Positions 23,101 to 35,923 of a DNA stretch of 50,000 bases are shown in pieces. Below the pieces are notes generated by a model that saw nothing but the letters and a program-made list of their open reading frames with translations, was not told the DNA's origin and made no database searches. Every line of letters begins with the position of its first letter. Position 1 is the stretch's first letter. A program made the position numbers and the translations under genes. The DNA is taken from contig JAGTXZ010000001.1 in NCBI GenBank assembly GCA_018398575.1, positions 90,001 to 140,000 on the forward strand. The letters are read 5' to 3'. Source of the stretch: Ampelomyces quisqualis (lineage: Eukaryota > Ascomycota > Dothideomycetes > Pleosporales > Phaeosphaeriaceae).

Positions 23101-23935
23101 AATATAACTTATACTAGTAAGAAATAGATAGTAGTAGCGTTACTTGTCTAGATTATTATTATCTATATTTAGAGCTACTAGATTTTTTCTATTTTAAATA
23201 AAAAGCTAGTAGGTTATTTAAAACTCTGTTTTCTTATCTAGTATAGTTATATAGAATATTAGTAGGCTTAGAAAAGATATAAGAACGTAAAGTAGTAATA
23301 TTAGTTGTAGCTCTAATACTTAGCTCTAACTTTTTAAAATTTATAAGAAGTTTATTTCTATATCTTAGGTAAGAGAAGAATCTTCTATTAGTTATATTAA
23401 ATAGAAGTTTTGTTTTACAAGCTATATATTTCTTTATAAAAGAAAATTTATATTTAGTTTCTACTAATCTCTTGTTCTATATAGTAGAATTTTTTTGTTA
23501 TAGTAAATAAGCTAGTAATACTATTATACATAGAAGAAAAAACTATACTAGTTTTAAAAAGATATAAACAGCTCTACTAGTATAGATCTAATAATAATAT
23601 ATTATAAATATATATAATTTTAATACAAAGAAAAGTAGCTAGACTAGTATAGATTATAATTAAGATTTTTCTTTAGAGTTTAGGGTATATAAGTACCTTT
23701 ATAATTTAGATTATACTAGTATAGAATAAGATTTGTAGCTTTATTAGTATAGATAATATTATTCTATTATAGAATATTTCTTCTAGTACTAAAATAGTTT
23801 ATTTGTAGCTTTATTTGTATGTATAATATTATTTTATAGTTAGAATATAACTTATACTAGTAAGAAATAGAAAGTAGTTGCTCTACTTATCTAGATTATA
23901 TAATTTTTGGTTAAAATATATTGTTATACAAGTAA
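20106..23935. other. AT-rich intergenic spacer between units 2 and 3
   Basis: 3830 bp, essentially identical to 8969-12800. Homopolymer lengths vary slightly, for example the A-run near 22122 is 8 versus 9 or 10 elsewhere. It contains the 95-bp duplication (near 20931 and 21236), the third 18-mer group (21326-21384) and the 29-bp duplication. No gene seen. Confidence 0.88.
21071..21175 (+). repeat. Second 18-mer cluster, unit 2
   Basis: Same arrangement and length (105 bp) as 9934-10038. Confidence 0.85.
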
Positions 23936-24763
23936 AAACCAAGGCAAGTGTAACTTAGCAATTACAGGTTTATGCTTTTAGTAATAGTGCGTGGGTTGCG
24001 CAACCTCCGCACCAAATTTGCTTAACTTCTAAGACCTTTTCTAACACGTTAACCCCGCGCTTACAAAATCAAACCTAAAGGTGTTTGCACGTTACATAAG
24101 GGGAGCAGAAAAAATCCTAATTACTTTTCTGCAGCCTATCTAAAGAAAAACAGTATAGGCTACCTATACGCTATTTTTGGTAGATTAACACGCAAAACGG
24201 GCGCTCTTGCTTAGAGGTTTAGGCAGCTTTAGCTGGTCCTTACGCGTTTACTTTAAGTCTTGTACTTGCTTGCCTTGTTTTCTTGTAAGCTGCTAGCAAA
24301 GGCAACTAAGCTACAATTACAAGGCCTAGGCCTTTCTCTTATAAGTGTTAGCAGCTAAAATTGTTATTGCGGTTGTCCTGTGCCTATTGTAGGATAGAAG
24401 CCCTGTTAAATTCTAACAGGCACTACGTAGAGTCTGTAGATTGCTAGCTCTGCTATCTACTCAGCAGATCTTAGGGGACAATCACGTTGTGTATCTGCTT
24501 TTAGCGTGTCGCAGCGCAGGTTTTCTCCTCCTAAGGGCTGTATGTAGCAGAAATAGATTCTAATAGGAACGTTAGCTATGTCTTGTTGCGGACCAGCTTT
24601 TAGGAAACTTAGTAGGGGCAATTGAATTAGTTATCTATGCTGTTATTGCTATTAGCTTTGATTGTGTAGCAGCTTAGAGCGCTTTGGTGTTCTCCTGCCT
24701 AGTAAAAGTTAGCTCCTCTTAGGGGGTCTGTCTTGGAGTTCTAGCTCTTTGACTTAAGATAGT
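23936..24763 (+). other. 5' external transcribed spacer, unit 3 (inferred)
   Basis: 828 nt, no length change relative to units 1, 2 and 4. Mixed transitions, including a GCGTGGGTT variant near 23989 where unit 1 has GCGCGGGTT: a C-to-T in a GCG context, one of the exceptions to the usual damage rule. Confidence 0.7.
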
Positions 24764-26561
24764 TACCTAGTTAATTCTGCTAGTAGTTATATGCTTGTCT
24801 TAAAGATTAAGCCATGCATGTCTAAGTATAAGTAATTATACTGTAAAACTGCAAATGGCTTATTAAATTAGTTATTGTTTATTTGATAGTACCTTACTAC
24901 TTAGACAACTGTAGTAATTCTAGAGCTAATACATGCTAAAAACCTTAACTTCAGAAGGGGTGTATTTATTAGATAAAAAACCAACGCCCTTTGGGGCTTC
25001 TTGGTAATTTATAATAACTTTACAGATTGTATAGCCTTGCGCTGGCGACGGTTTATTTAAATTTCTGCCCTATTAACTTTTGATAGTAAGGTATTAGCTT
25101 ACTATAGTTTCAACAGGTAACAGGAAATTAGGGTTTGATTCTGGAGAGGGAGCCTAAGAAACGGCTACCACATCCAAGGAAGGCAGCAGGCGCGCAAATT
25201 ACCCAATCCTAACACAAAGAGGTAGTAACAATAAATACTAATATAGGGCTCTTTTGGGTCTTGTAATTAGAATAAGTACAATTTAAACCTCTTAACAAGG
25301 AACAATTAGAGGGCAAGTCTAGTGCTAGCAGCTGCGGTAATTCTAGCTTCAATAGCGTATATTAAAGTTGTTGCAGTTAAAAAGCTTGTAGTTGAAACTT
25401 GGGTCTAGCTGGCAGGTCCGCCTTACCGCGTGTACTTGTCTGGCTGGGCCTTTCTTCTAGAGAACCTTATGCCCTTTACTAGGCGTGTTAGGGACTAGGA
25501 CTTTTACTTTAAAAAAATTAGAGTGTTTAAAGCAGGCCTTTGCTTAAATACGTTAGCATAGAATAATAGAATAGGACGTGCAGTCCTATTTTGTTAGTTT
25601 CTAGGACTGCTGTAATAATTAATAGGGACAGTTAGGGGCATTAGTATTTAATTGTTAGAGGTGAAATTCTTGGATTTATTAAAGACTAACTACTGCGAAA
25701 GCATTTGCCAAGGATGTTTTTATTAATTAGTGAACAAAAGTTAGGAGATTAAAGACAATTAGATACTGTTGTAGTCTTAACTGTAAACTATGCTAACTAG
25801 GGATTGGGCGATATTCTTTTTCTGACTCGCTCGGCACCTTACAAGAAATCAAAGTTTTTGGGTTCTAGGAGGAGTATAGTCGCAAGGCTGAAACTTAAAG
25901 AAATTAACAGAAGGGCACTACTAGGCGTAGAGCCTGCAGCTTAATTTGACTTAACACAGGGAAACTTACCAGGTTCAGATGAAATAAGGATTAACAGATT
26001 AAGAGCTCTTTCTTGATTTTTCAGGTAGTAGTGCATGGCTGTTCTTAGTTGGTAGAGTAATTTGTCTGCTTAATTGCGATAACAAACGAGACCTTAACCT
26101 GCTAAATAGCCAGGCTAGCTTTGGCTGGTCGCTGGCTTCTTAGAGGGACTATTAGCTTAAGCTAATGGAAGTTTAAGGCAATAACAGGTCTGTAATGCCC
26201 TTAGATGTTCTGGGCTGCACGCGCGCTACACTAACAGAGCCAACAAGTTCTTTACCTTAGCTGAAAGGTCTGGGCAATCTTGTTAAACTCTGTTGTGCTA
26301 GGGATAGAGCATTGCAATTATTGCTCTTTAATAAGGAATGCCTAGTAAGCGCGTGTTATTAGCATGCGTTAATTACGTCCCTGCCCTTTGTACACACTGC
26401 CTGTCGCTACTACTAATTGAATGGCTTAGTAAGGCCTTTAGACTGGCTTAGGAAGGTTGGCAACAACTATCCTAAGCCAGAAAGTTTATTAAACTTAGTT
26501 ATTTAGAGGAAGTAAAAGTTGTAACAAGGTTTCTGTAGGTAAACCTGCGGAAGGATCATTA
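24764..26561 (+). rRNA. 18S small-subunit rRNA, unit 3, RIP-type damaged copy
   Basis: 1798-nt small-subunit rRNA from TACCTAGTTAATTCTGCTAG to AAGGATCATTA. The 530 loop near 25323 reads TGCTAGCAGCTGCGGTAATT: C-to-T changes, but the GCGG lost in units 1, 2 and 4 is kept. Conversely TTCTAGCTTC replaces TTCCAGCTCC. The decoding-centre stretch is CACTGCCTGTCGC as in units 2, 4 and 5, a shared derived state. More G are kept here than in units 1 and 2, for example GGCGACGG near 25043 and CCTGCGGAAGG at the 3' end, so G-to-A damage is lighter in 18S. No indel. Probably a pseudogene. Confidence 0.96.
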
Positions 26562-26751
26562 CATTTAGTAGCTTGCTACTGCTAAGAGGGTCTGTTAGGC
26601 TGTATAGTATTGCTACTAACAAGCAGTATAATCCTCTAAGTCAACCCTTGTCTTTTGCGTACCTACGTTTCCTTAGCGGGTATAACCCGCTGGCTAGACA
26701 AAATTAAAACCCTTGAATATTCAATTAGTGTCTAAGAAACTTAATAATTAC
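26562..26751 (+). other. ITS1, unit 3
   Basis: 190 nt. It keeps AACCCGCTGGCTAG, where units 2 and 4 read AACCTGCT, and has AACAAGCAGTATAATCC where the others keep AACGAGCAGCATAATCC. Confidence 0.93.
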
Positions 26752-26908
26752 AACTTTTAACAATAGATCTCTTGGTTCTGGCATTAATAAAGAACGCAGC
26801 AAAATGCAATAAGTAGTGTAAATTGCAGAATTCAGTAAATTATCAAATCTTTAAACGCACATTACGCCCCTTGGTATTCCATAGGGCATGCCTGTTTAAG
26901 CGTTATTT
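26752..26908 (+). rRNA. 5.8S rRNA, unit 3
   Basis: Full-length 157-nt 5.8S. It carries AACAATAGATCTC for AACAACGGATCTC, GCAGCAAAATGCAATAAG for GCAGCGAAATGCGATAAG, and GTTTAAGCGTTATTT at the end. The central GAATTCAGTAAATTATC keeps the TTCAG that units 1, 2 and 4 lost. Mixed polarity damage; complete in length and position. Confidence 0.97.
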
Positions 26909-27060
26909 ATACCCTTAAGCTCTGCTTGGTGTTAGGTATTTGTCTATGCTTTTGCTTAGACTTACCTCAAAGCAATTGGCAGCTAGTGTTTTAGCATAGA
27001 AGTGCAGCACATCTTGCACTTCTAGTCTTAAACACTAGCTTCCAGTAAGTCTCTTTACGT
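26909..27060 (+). other. ITS2, unit 3
   Basis: 152 nt. It begins ATACCCTTAAGCTCTGC, so the usual GTACCCTCAAGCT barcode motif is mutated here at two positions. Confidence 0.93.
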
Positions 27061-29317
27061 TTAACCTTAGATTAGGTAGAGATACCTGCTGAACTTAAGC
27101 ATATTAATAAGCAGAGGAAAAGAAACCAACAGAGATTGCCTTAGTAACGGCGAGTGAAGCAGCAACAGCTTAAATTTGAAATCTAGCTCTCTTAGGGCCT
27201 AAGTTGTAATTTGCAGAGAGCGCTTTGGTGTTAGCAGCAGTCTAAGTTCCTTAGAACAGGACGTTACAGAGAGTAAGAATCCTGTACGTAGTCGCTAGCC
27301 TTTGCTGTGTAAAGCCCTTTTGACGAGTCAAGTTGTTTAGGAATACAGCTCTAAATAGGAGGTAAATTTCTTCTAAAGCTAAATACTAGCCAGAGACTGA
27401 TAGCGCACAAGTAGAGTGATTGAAAGATAAAAAGCACTTTAGAAAGAGAGTTAAATAGCACGTGAAATTATTGAAAAGGAAGCGCTTGCAGCCAGACTTG
27501 CCTGTAGTAGTTTATCTAGACTTTTGTCTAGTGCACTCTTCTGCAGGCAGGCTAGCATCAGTCTAGGCAATTGGATAAAGGTCTCTATTACGTACCTCTC
27601 TTTAGGGAGGCCTTATAGAGGAGACGTTATGCAACTAGTCTGGACTAAGGTCTGCGCATCTGCTAGGATGCTAGCGTAATAGCTGTAAGCAGCCTGTCTT
27701 GAAACACAGACTAAGGAGTCTAACATCTATGCAAGTGTTTAGGTGTTAAGCCTAAACGCGTAATAAAAGTAAACAGAGGTAGGAACCCTTTAGGTGCACT
27801 ATTAACTAATCCTAATGTCTTCAGATAGATTTGAGTAAGAGCATAGCTGTTGGGACCTAAAAGATAGTAAACTATGCTTAAATAGGGTAAAGCCAGAGGA
27901 AACTCTAGTAGAGGCTCGCAGCGGTTCTAACGTGCAAATCAATTGTCAAATTTGGGCATAGGGGCAAAAGACTAATCAAACTATCTAGTAGCTGGTTCCT
28001 GCTAAAGTTTCCCTTAGGATAGCAGTAACGTATTTAGTTTTATAAGGTAAAGCAAATGATTAGAGGCCTAGGGGTTGAAACAACCTTTACCTATTCTTAA
28101 ACTTTAAATATATAAGAAGTCCTTGTTACTTAATTAAACGTAGACACTTGAATGTACTGTTACTAGTAGGCTATTTTTGGTAAGCAGAACTGGCGATGCA
28201 GGATAAACTAAACGCGGGGTTAAGGTGCCAGAATATACGCTTATTAGACACTACAAAAGGTGTTAGTTTATCTAGACAGCAGGACAGTAGCTATAGAAGT
28301 TGGAATCTGCTAAGGAGTATGTAACAACTTACCTGCTAAATAAACTAGCCCTGAAAATAGATGGCGCTCAAGCGTATTACCTATACCCCGCTGCTAGAGC
28401 AGAATTTACGCCCTAGCGAGTAGGCAGGCGTAGAGGCTCGTAACGAAGCCTTAGGGGTAACCCTAAGTCAAACGGCCTCTAGTGCAGATCTTGGTAGTAG
28501 TAGCAAATACTTAAATAAGAACTTTAAGGACTAAAGTAGGGAAAGGTTCTGTGTAAACAGCAGTTGGACACAGGTTAGTTAATCCTAAGAGATAGGGTAG
28601 TTCTGTTTTAATGTTAGCGCTTGCGCTACGCCCTCAAAAGAGAAGCTAGTTAACATTCTGGCACCTAGATGTAGATTCTCCGCAGCAACGCAATTGAGAG
28701 CGGAGACCTTGGCAGAAGCCCTAAGAAGAGTTTTCTTTTCTTCTTAATAGTCTGTTACCCTAAAATTGGTTTGTCTAGAGCTAGGGTTTAATAGCTAGAA
28801 GAGCGCTGCACTTTTACAGCGTTTGGTACGCTCCTAACAAGCCTTGAAAATCTGCTTAAAGAAATAGTTTTTACGCCAGGTTGTACTTATAACCGCAGCA
28901 GGTCTCTAAGGTAAAAAGCCTCTAGTTAATAGAACAATGTAGATAAGGGAAGTTAGCAAAATAGATCTGTAACTTTAGGAAAAGGATTGGCTCTAAGGGT
29001 TGGGTATGTTAGGCCTTAGGGAGAAGCCTCTGGCGTAGAAGGGCACTAACTGCAAGGTAGGCGCCTTTTAGTGCTAGGGTGCAGACACTCTTAGCAGGCT
29101 TTGGCTGTCTAGCGTATGTTTAACAACTAACTTAGAACTAGTATAGACAAGGGGAATCTAACTGTCTAATTAAAACATAGCATTGCAATAGCCAGAAAGT
29201 AGTGTTAACGCAATGTGATTTCTGCCTAGTGCTCTAAATGTTAAAGCAAAGAGATTCGACCAAGCGCAAGTAAACAGTAGGAGTAACTATAACTCTCTTA
29301 AGGTAGCCAAATGCCTT

Positions 29318-29352
<35 letters not shown>

Positions 29353-30404
29353 AAGATTCCTACTGTCCCTATCTACTATCTAGCGAAACTACAGCTAAGG
29401 GAACAGGCTTAGCCAAATTAGTAGAGAAAGAAGACCCTGTTAAGCTTGACTCTAGTTTAACATTGTGAAAAGATATAGGAGGTGTAGAATAGGTAGGAGC
29501 TTTGGCGCTGGTGAAATACCACTACCCTTATCGTTTTTTTACTTATTTGATAAAGCAGAGCTAGGCCTTACTGCCTAACTTCTAGCGTTAAGGTCCCTTG
29601 TAGACTAATCTGGGTTGAAGACATTGTTAGGTAGGATGTTTGGCTAGGGCAGCACATCTGTTAAACCATAACGCAGGTGTCCTAAGGGGGACTTATAGAG
29701 AACAGAAATCTCTAGTAGAGCAAAAGGGCAAAAGTCCCCTTGATTTTGATTTTCAGTATAAATACAAACTATGAAAGTGTAGCCTATTAATCCTTTAGTC
29801 CCTTGAAATTTAAGGCTAGAGGTGCTAGAAAAGTTACTACAGGGATAACTGGCTTGTGGCAGCCAAGCGTTTATAGCGACGTTGCTTTTTAATCCTTTGA
29901 TGTTAGCTCTTCCTATTATACTAAAGCAGAATTTGGTAAGCGTTAGATTGTTTACCTACTAATAGGGAACGTAAGCTAGGTTTAGACTGTTATAAGACAG
30001 GTTAGTTTTACCCTACTAATAACCTTGCCCTAATAGTAATACTGCTTAGTACAAGAGAAACTACAGTTTCAGATAATTAGTTTTTGCGGCTGTCTGACCA
30101 GGCATTGCCGCAAAGCTACTATCTGCTAGATTATAGCTAAACGCCTCTAAGTTAGAATCTATGCCAGAACAGGGTGATTTCTGCCTGCACTAGTTGGATA
30201 CAAATAGGCCTTTGGCTAAGAACCTTACTAGATTAGCGTTAGCAGCTCTATTGAAATTAGGACTGCTAGCTAGTGTATTGCAATTGTACAGTGCACAGGA
30301 TTAAATCCTTTGCAGACAACTTAGTTGCCTAGCTAAGTTGTGTAAGTAGTTGAGTAGCCTTGTTGTTACAAGCTACTAAGCGTAAGCCTAATGCTAGCTT
30401 GGTT
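27061..30404 (+). rRNA. 28S large-subunit rRNA, unit 3, RIP-type damaged copy
   Basis: 3344-nt large-subunit rRNA from TTAACCTTAGATTAGG to the 3' stem after GTAGCCTTGTTGTTAC. The D1 region is normal in alignment (GGAAAAGAAACCAACAGAG), unlike unit 2. Consensus G survive at many places where units 2 and 4 are mutated, for example GGCGAGTGAAGC near 27149 and GCGGGGTTAAGG near 28215. The sarcin-ricin loop at 30048-30061 reads AGTACAAGAGAAAC, with two G-to-A changes against AGTACGAGAGGAAC, the worst of the four complete units. Near 29636 TAGGATGTTTGG replaces TAGGGAGTTTGG, a change that is not a plain transition pattern. Probably a pseudogene. Confidence 0.95.
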
Positions 30405-30538
30405 AAATATGGGAATTATCTCTCCTTATCTAGTGTAACATTAGGAACATGTCTACTAGAGGGGGATAGTGCTGCAGGAGCGCTAGAATAATCTACGTTT
30501 CCAGTCAGAGCATATAGGCGCACTTGCTAGATAATTTA
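30405..30538 (+). other. 3' flank of 28S (3' ETS candidate), unit 3
   Basis: Equivalent of 8334-8467. TCTACTAGAG replaces TCTACCAGAG just before the 81-nt invariant stretch (30458-30538). The divergent spacer block begins immediately after. Confidence 0.6.
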
Positions 30539-31156
30539 TGTTCTCTTTATATATGGTCAAGTAGAGATTTTAGTCGCTTCCTGTATGTACAGTATATACT
30601 GTCTCTCTATTTATTTGTACTTTGCATATGTTGCTTAAGATTTCAGCAGCCTCTGCATGGCTGTATATACTGTCTCTCTCTATTTATTTAGAGAGGGCCT
30701 GTATATATTAAGGATTCAGCGGCTCTTGCAAGGGCGTACAGGCTGTCTCTCTATTTATTTAGGGGGCCGTGCAGGTGCTGCTTGAGATTTTGGCAGCCTC
30801 TGCAAGGGCGTACAGGCTGTCTCTCTATTTATTTAGGGGGCCTTGCAGGTCGTGCTTGAAAATCTTAGGCAGCTTCTATAGGGGCGTACAGGCTGTCTCC
30901 CTATTCATTTAGGGGGTCCTACAGGCGCTGCTTGATATTATAGCAGCTCTTGTAGGGGCGTATAGGCTGTCTCTCTATTTTACTTGAGATTTTGGCAGCC
31001 TCTGCAGGGGGGGCGTATAGGCTGTCTCTCTATTTATTTAGAGAGTCCTACAGGCGCTCCTTAATATTATAGCAGCTCTTGCAAGGGCGTATAGGCTGTC
31101 TATCTATTTATTTAGGGAGCCTTGCAGGTACTGTATAAAAATCTCTGGTAGGTAAT
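30539..31156 (+). repeat. ~74-bp spacer tandem repeats, unit 3 (8 copies, first two divergent)
   Basis: Eight copies are recognisable, but 30539-30720 differs strongly from the other units. GTATATACTGTCTCTCT stands where GTACAGGCTGTCTCTCT is expected, and TTATGTTCTCTTTATATATG where TTAGGAGCCTTGTAGGCGCT is expected. The remaining six copies match unit 4 closely, sharing CCCTATTCATTTAGGG and the undamaged GGCCGTGCAGG. Confidence 0.85.
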
Positions 31157-31246
31157 AACTAGTAAGTTTAGAGTAGCTAGTAAGTTTAGAGTAGCTAGTA
31201 AGTTTAGAGTAGCTAGTAAGTTTAGAGTAGCTAGTAAGTTTAAAAT
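31157..31246 (+). repeat. 18-bp tandem repeat array, unit 3 (5 copies)
   Basis: Copies start at 31157, 31175, 31193, 31211 and 31229; same repeat as in unit 1. Confidence 0.93.
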
Positions 31247-34200
31247 AATAGTACTGTTAAAATTAAAGAATTTTTTAACAAAAATTATTCAAAGAATATT
31301 AGATTACAACTAAGTATATTTTAGACAGAAGTAAGCTTATATATATACTACTTGTAATGTCTTTGTAAAAATAAAAATAAAAAACTAAGATTTCTAAACT
31401 AGAGATTTTTAAAAAAACCTAAAGCCTATATCTATTCTATATTAAATTCTAATATAACTAAAGTCTTATCTACTACCTTTTAGTATAAATAGGCTTATCT
31501 ATAGATAAATAGTTAAGTAATTAGTTTTAGTTTATTTTATTAATAAGCTATATATTTAAATCTTAGAAAAATAATAGTATTTTAAATATCTTAATTTGCA
31601 AACAGAAATAAATAAAAACTTAAAATTTATAACAAAAGAGTTTTAAAGAAACTTAAGCCTATATCTATACTATATTATAATATAATATAACTAAAATCTT
31701 ATCTACTACCTCTTAACAAAGATACACTTAGATAAAGATAAAAAGTTAAGTAAATAGCTCTAGTTTAAAGTCTAAAAAGAATAATACTATTTTTAATAGT
31801 TTAATTTGTAAACAAATATAAAAAAAAACTGTTAACTTTAAAACTAGAGATTTTAAAAAAACTTAAGTAGAGAATACGTCTAGTTACATAGTCTTTTATC
31901 TAATATCTATATAACTTAGGCCTAGTTAGAACTAATATTATACTTCTACTCTAAAAATTGTTTTATAATTAATTCTAAAAAAGGTAACTAGTTAGCCTAT
32001 ACTTAGTAATTATAAATTCCTATATTTAGTAGTACTAAAGAAGTTACGTAAGCTTCTTTCTTAATTTACCTAAGAAAGCTTTTTATACTTAGTTAGAATA
32101 GTTTTTCTCTTTTTAATTATTTCTATTTTAGTTTGTATCTAGAATAAAATATAGGCCTTAGTAGCTATTTTATTTATAATATCTATTTTTTTAGTTATAT
32201 ATATCCTTAAAGTAGCTAGTAGGTTAGAAGTTACTAGTAAGTCTAAGGTAGCTAGTAAGTTTAAGGTAGCTAGTAAGTTTAAGGTAGCTAGTAAGTTTAG
32301 AGTAGCTAAGGTAGCTAGTAGGTTAAGGTAGCTAATAGAATAAAAGTTACTACTATATTTTAGGCTCTTATAAATTTAAAATACCTAGTTAGTTAAAGAA
32401 AGCTTTTTATACTTAGTTAGAATAGTTTTCCTCTTTTTAATTATTCTTATTTTAGCTTATATCTAGAATTTAATATAGGCCTAGGTAGCTAGTAAGTATA
32501 AAGTTACTAGTACGTTTAGAGTAGGTAGTAGGTTTAAGGTAGCTTTAGTTAATTATAATAGTACTCTTAATATGTAATTAAGTTAAGTAAATATTAGAAA
32601 AAAAATTATAAACTTTATTTTTTCTAGATAGTAGTAATCTTATATCTTACTATATCTTAATCTAATATTTATAATAACTTATCTACTCTTATATATAGAG
32701 ACTTATATAAGTATAAAGTATAAAATAGATAATTTTTGTTTATTTAATATAAAAGTGTTAGTCTTTTTCCTAAAATTATAAAACTATTCTTATTATTTTA
32801 GAATCTTTCTATAAGAATTAAGACAAAAAATTAAATTATTAAATAGTAGAAATATTTTTAGAGTTATAATATCTCTTATACGTCTAACTGCTATAATATA
32901 AAAATATATTACCTTTCTATTAGTAAAAATAAACTTATATTAGTCTTAGTAAATAGAATAATAAATTCTAGTTTATCTTAAACATAGTACCTATTATATT
33001 AGTTAATAAAGAATATTTATAATTACTTTACTATATTCTTATTCTCTAGTACTTATTAAATACAAATATTAGTAGGCTTTTTAAAGTTATATATATAGAA
33101 GTATTACTATATTAGAGTATACTCTTACTACTTTTTTAAACTTATATTAAAAATAAGAAAAAGAAAAGAAAATAAAAGACTAATAATTCTTTACAGCAAA
33201 GTTAGTATATATATCTAATATTACTAAACCTTAAAATTATACAATTCTTTACAAGTACTAGAAAGCTTACTTCTACTAAGAAAAAAAAACTATTATTAGT
33301 TGTTACTTTCTTCTAGTATAACTTAAGAAAAGAAAGGTATAGATCTAGAGATTTTTAGTATTTCTAGCTTATATAGATACTTAACTTAAACTAGGCTAGA
33401 TCTAATATACTATAGGTAGAATAAAGATAGTACTAGTATAAAACTTATATAAGTAGCTTTTTTAGTATAAAACTTATATAAGTAGCTTTTTTAGTATAGA
33501 TTCTATTAGTTTCTAGTAAACTTTATATAACACTAGTTAGAGAAAGATATTACTAGCTTCTTAGTTTAGATTATAATTTTCTTTTACTAGATATTATATA
33601 ATAATTGTAAAAACTAGATATTACTAGATTTTTAGTCTATATTATTTTTTTCTATACTAGAATTTATATAATATACTATAAATAACGTGTTAGCTTTATT
33701 AGGTAAGATTATATTATATTATAGTTAAAAACAATATTTTTCTAGTTTAAAATAGTCCTAGCTTTATTAGCTAAGATTATATTATATTAGAAAAATATAT
33801 TTCTCTAGTTTAAAATAGAGATAAGTAGCTTAACTAGTCTATATATAATTATTATATAGTTAAAATCTATAAAATTCTAGTTTAGAAAAGATATAACAAG
33901 CTTTATAGATAATATAATAATAGTTTAGAGTAGAATCTATATTATACTAGTAGATTATATAAGATTAATATACTAGTTTAGATACTATTATTTTAAAGTA
34001 AAATCTTTATTATACTAGTATAGAACTATTCTTTAGTATTTAAAGTAAATGTAATAGAGTAAAAACTAAATATTAGTAGCTCTACTTATTTAGACTATAC
34101 ATTATAAAAAAAGATATTAATAATTCTACTTATCTAGATTATCTTAGTTTGTATTAAAATTTATACTATATTAGTAATAAGAGACGTTAGTAGTTTTACA

Positions 34201-35095
34201 CAAATATATTATACTAGTATTAGTAGTTTAAACATATATATTATATTATTTTATAGTTAGAATATAACTTATACTAGTAAGAAATAGATAGTAGTAGCGT
34301 TACTTGTCTAGATTATTATTATCTATATTTAGAGCTACTAGATTTTTTCTATTTTAAATAAAAAGCTAGTAGGTTATTTAAAACTCTGTTTTCTTATCTA
34401 GTATAGTTATATAGAATATTAGTAGGCTTAGAAAAGATATAAGAACGTAAAGTAGTAATATTAGTTGTAGCTCTAATACTTAGCTCTAACTTTTTAAAAT
34501 TTATAAGAAGTTTATTTCTATATCTTAGGTAAGAGAAGAATCTTCTATTAGTTATATTAAATAGAAGTTTTGTTTTACAAGCTATATATTTCTTTATAAA
34601 AGAAAATTTATATTTAGTTTCTACTAATCTCTTGTTCTATATAGTAGAATTTTTTTGTTATAGTAAATAAGCTAGTAATACTATTATACATAGAAGAAAA
34701 AACTATACTAGTTTTAAAAAGATATAAACAGCTCTACTAGTATAGATCTAATAATAATATATTATAAATATATATAATTTTAATACAAAGAAAAGTAGCT
34801 AGACTAGTATAGATTATAATTAAGATTTTTCTTTAGAGTTTAGGGTATATAAGTACCTTTATAATTTAGATTATACTAGTATAGAATAAGATTTGTAGCT
34901 TTATTAGTATAGATAATATTATTCTATTATAGAATATTTCTTCTAGTACTAAAATAGTTTATTTGTAGCTTTATTTGTATGTATAATATTATTTTATAGT
35001 TAGAATATAACTTATACTAGTAAGAAATAGAAAGTAGTTGCTCTACTTATCTAGATTATATAATTTTTGGTTAAAATATATTGTTATACAAGTAA
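31247..35095. other. AT-rich intergenic spacer between units 3 and 4
   Basis: 3849 bp, identical in plan to the others but 18 bp longer in the second 18-mer cluster. Small private differences include AAGCTATATATTT near 31547 (others AAGCTTTATATTT) and CTTATATTAAAAATAAG near 33141 (others CTTATAATAAAAATAAG). No gene seen. Confidence 0.88.
32212..32334 (+). repeat. Second 18-mer cluster, unit 3 (one extra copy)
   Basis: 123 bp instead of 105 bp: one extra copy of GTAGCTAGTAAGTTTAAG relative to units 1, 2 and 4, showing slippage or unequal exchange at single-repeat scale. Confidence 0.87.
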
Positions 35096-35923
35096 AAACC
35101 AAGGCAAGTGTAACTTGGCAATTACAGGTTTATGCTTTTGGTGATGGTGCGCAGGTTGCGCAACCTCTGCACCAAATTTGCTTAACCTCTAAGACCTTTT
35201 CCAACACGTTAACCCCGCGCTTACAAAATCAAACCTAAAGGTATTTGCACGTTACATAAGGGGAGCAGAAAAAATCCTAATTACTTTTCTACAGCCTATC
35301 TAAAGAAAAACAGTATAGGCTACCTATACGCTATTTTTAGCAGATTAACACGCGAAACGAGCGCTCTTGCTTAGAGGTTTAGGCAGCTTTAGCTAGTCCT
35401 TACGCGTTTGCTTCAAGTCTTGTACTTACTTACCTTGTTTTCTTGTAAGCTGCTGGCAAAGGCAACTAAGCTGCAATTACAAGGCCTAGGCCTTTCTCTT
35501 ATAGGTGTTAGCAGCCAAAATTGTTATTGCAGTTGTCCTGTGCCTATTGTAAGATAGAAGCCCTGTTAAATTCTAACAGGCACTACGTAGGGTCTGTAGA
35601 TTACTGGCTCTGCTATCTACTTAGTAGATCTTAGGGGACAATTACGTTGTGTATCCGCTTTTAGCGTGTTGCAGCGCAGGTTTTCTCCTCCTAAGGGCTG
35701 TATGTAGCAGAAATAGATTCTAATAGAAACGTCAGCCATGTCTTGTTGCGGACCAGCTTTTGGGAAACTTAGTAGGGGCAATTAAATTAGTTGTCTATAC
35801 TGTTATTACTATTAGCTTTGATTGTGTAGCAGCTTAGAGCGCTTTGGTGTTCTCCTGCCTAGTAAAAGTCAGCTCCTCTTAGGGGGTCTGTCTTAGAGTT
35901 CCAGCTCTTTAACTTAAGATAGT
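35096..35923 (+). other. 5' external transcribed spacer, unit 4 (inferred)
   Basis: 828 nt. It keeps TTTTGGTGATGGTGCGC near 35137, where units 1 and 2 read GGTAACAGTGCGC, so G-to-A damage is lighter at this spot. Confidence 0.7.
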
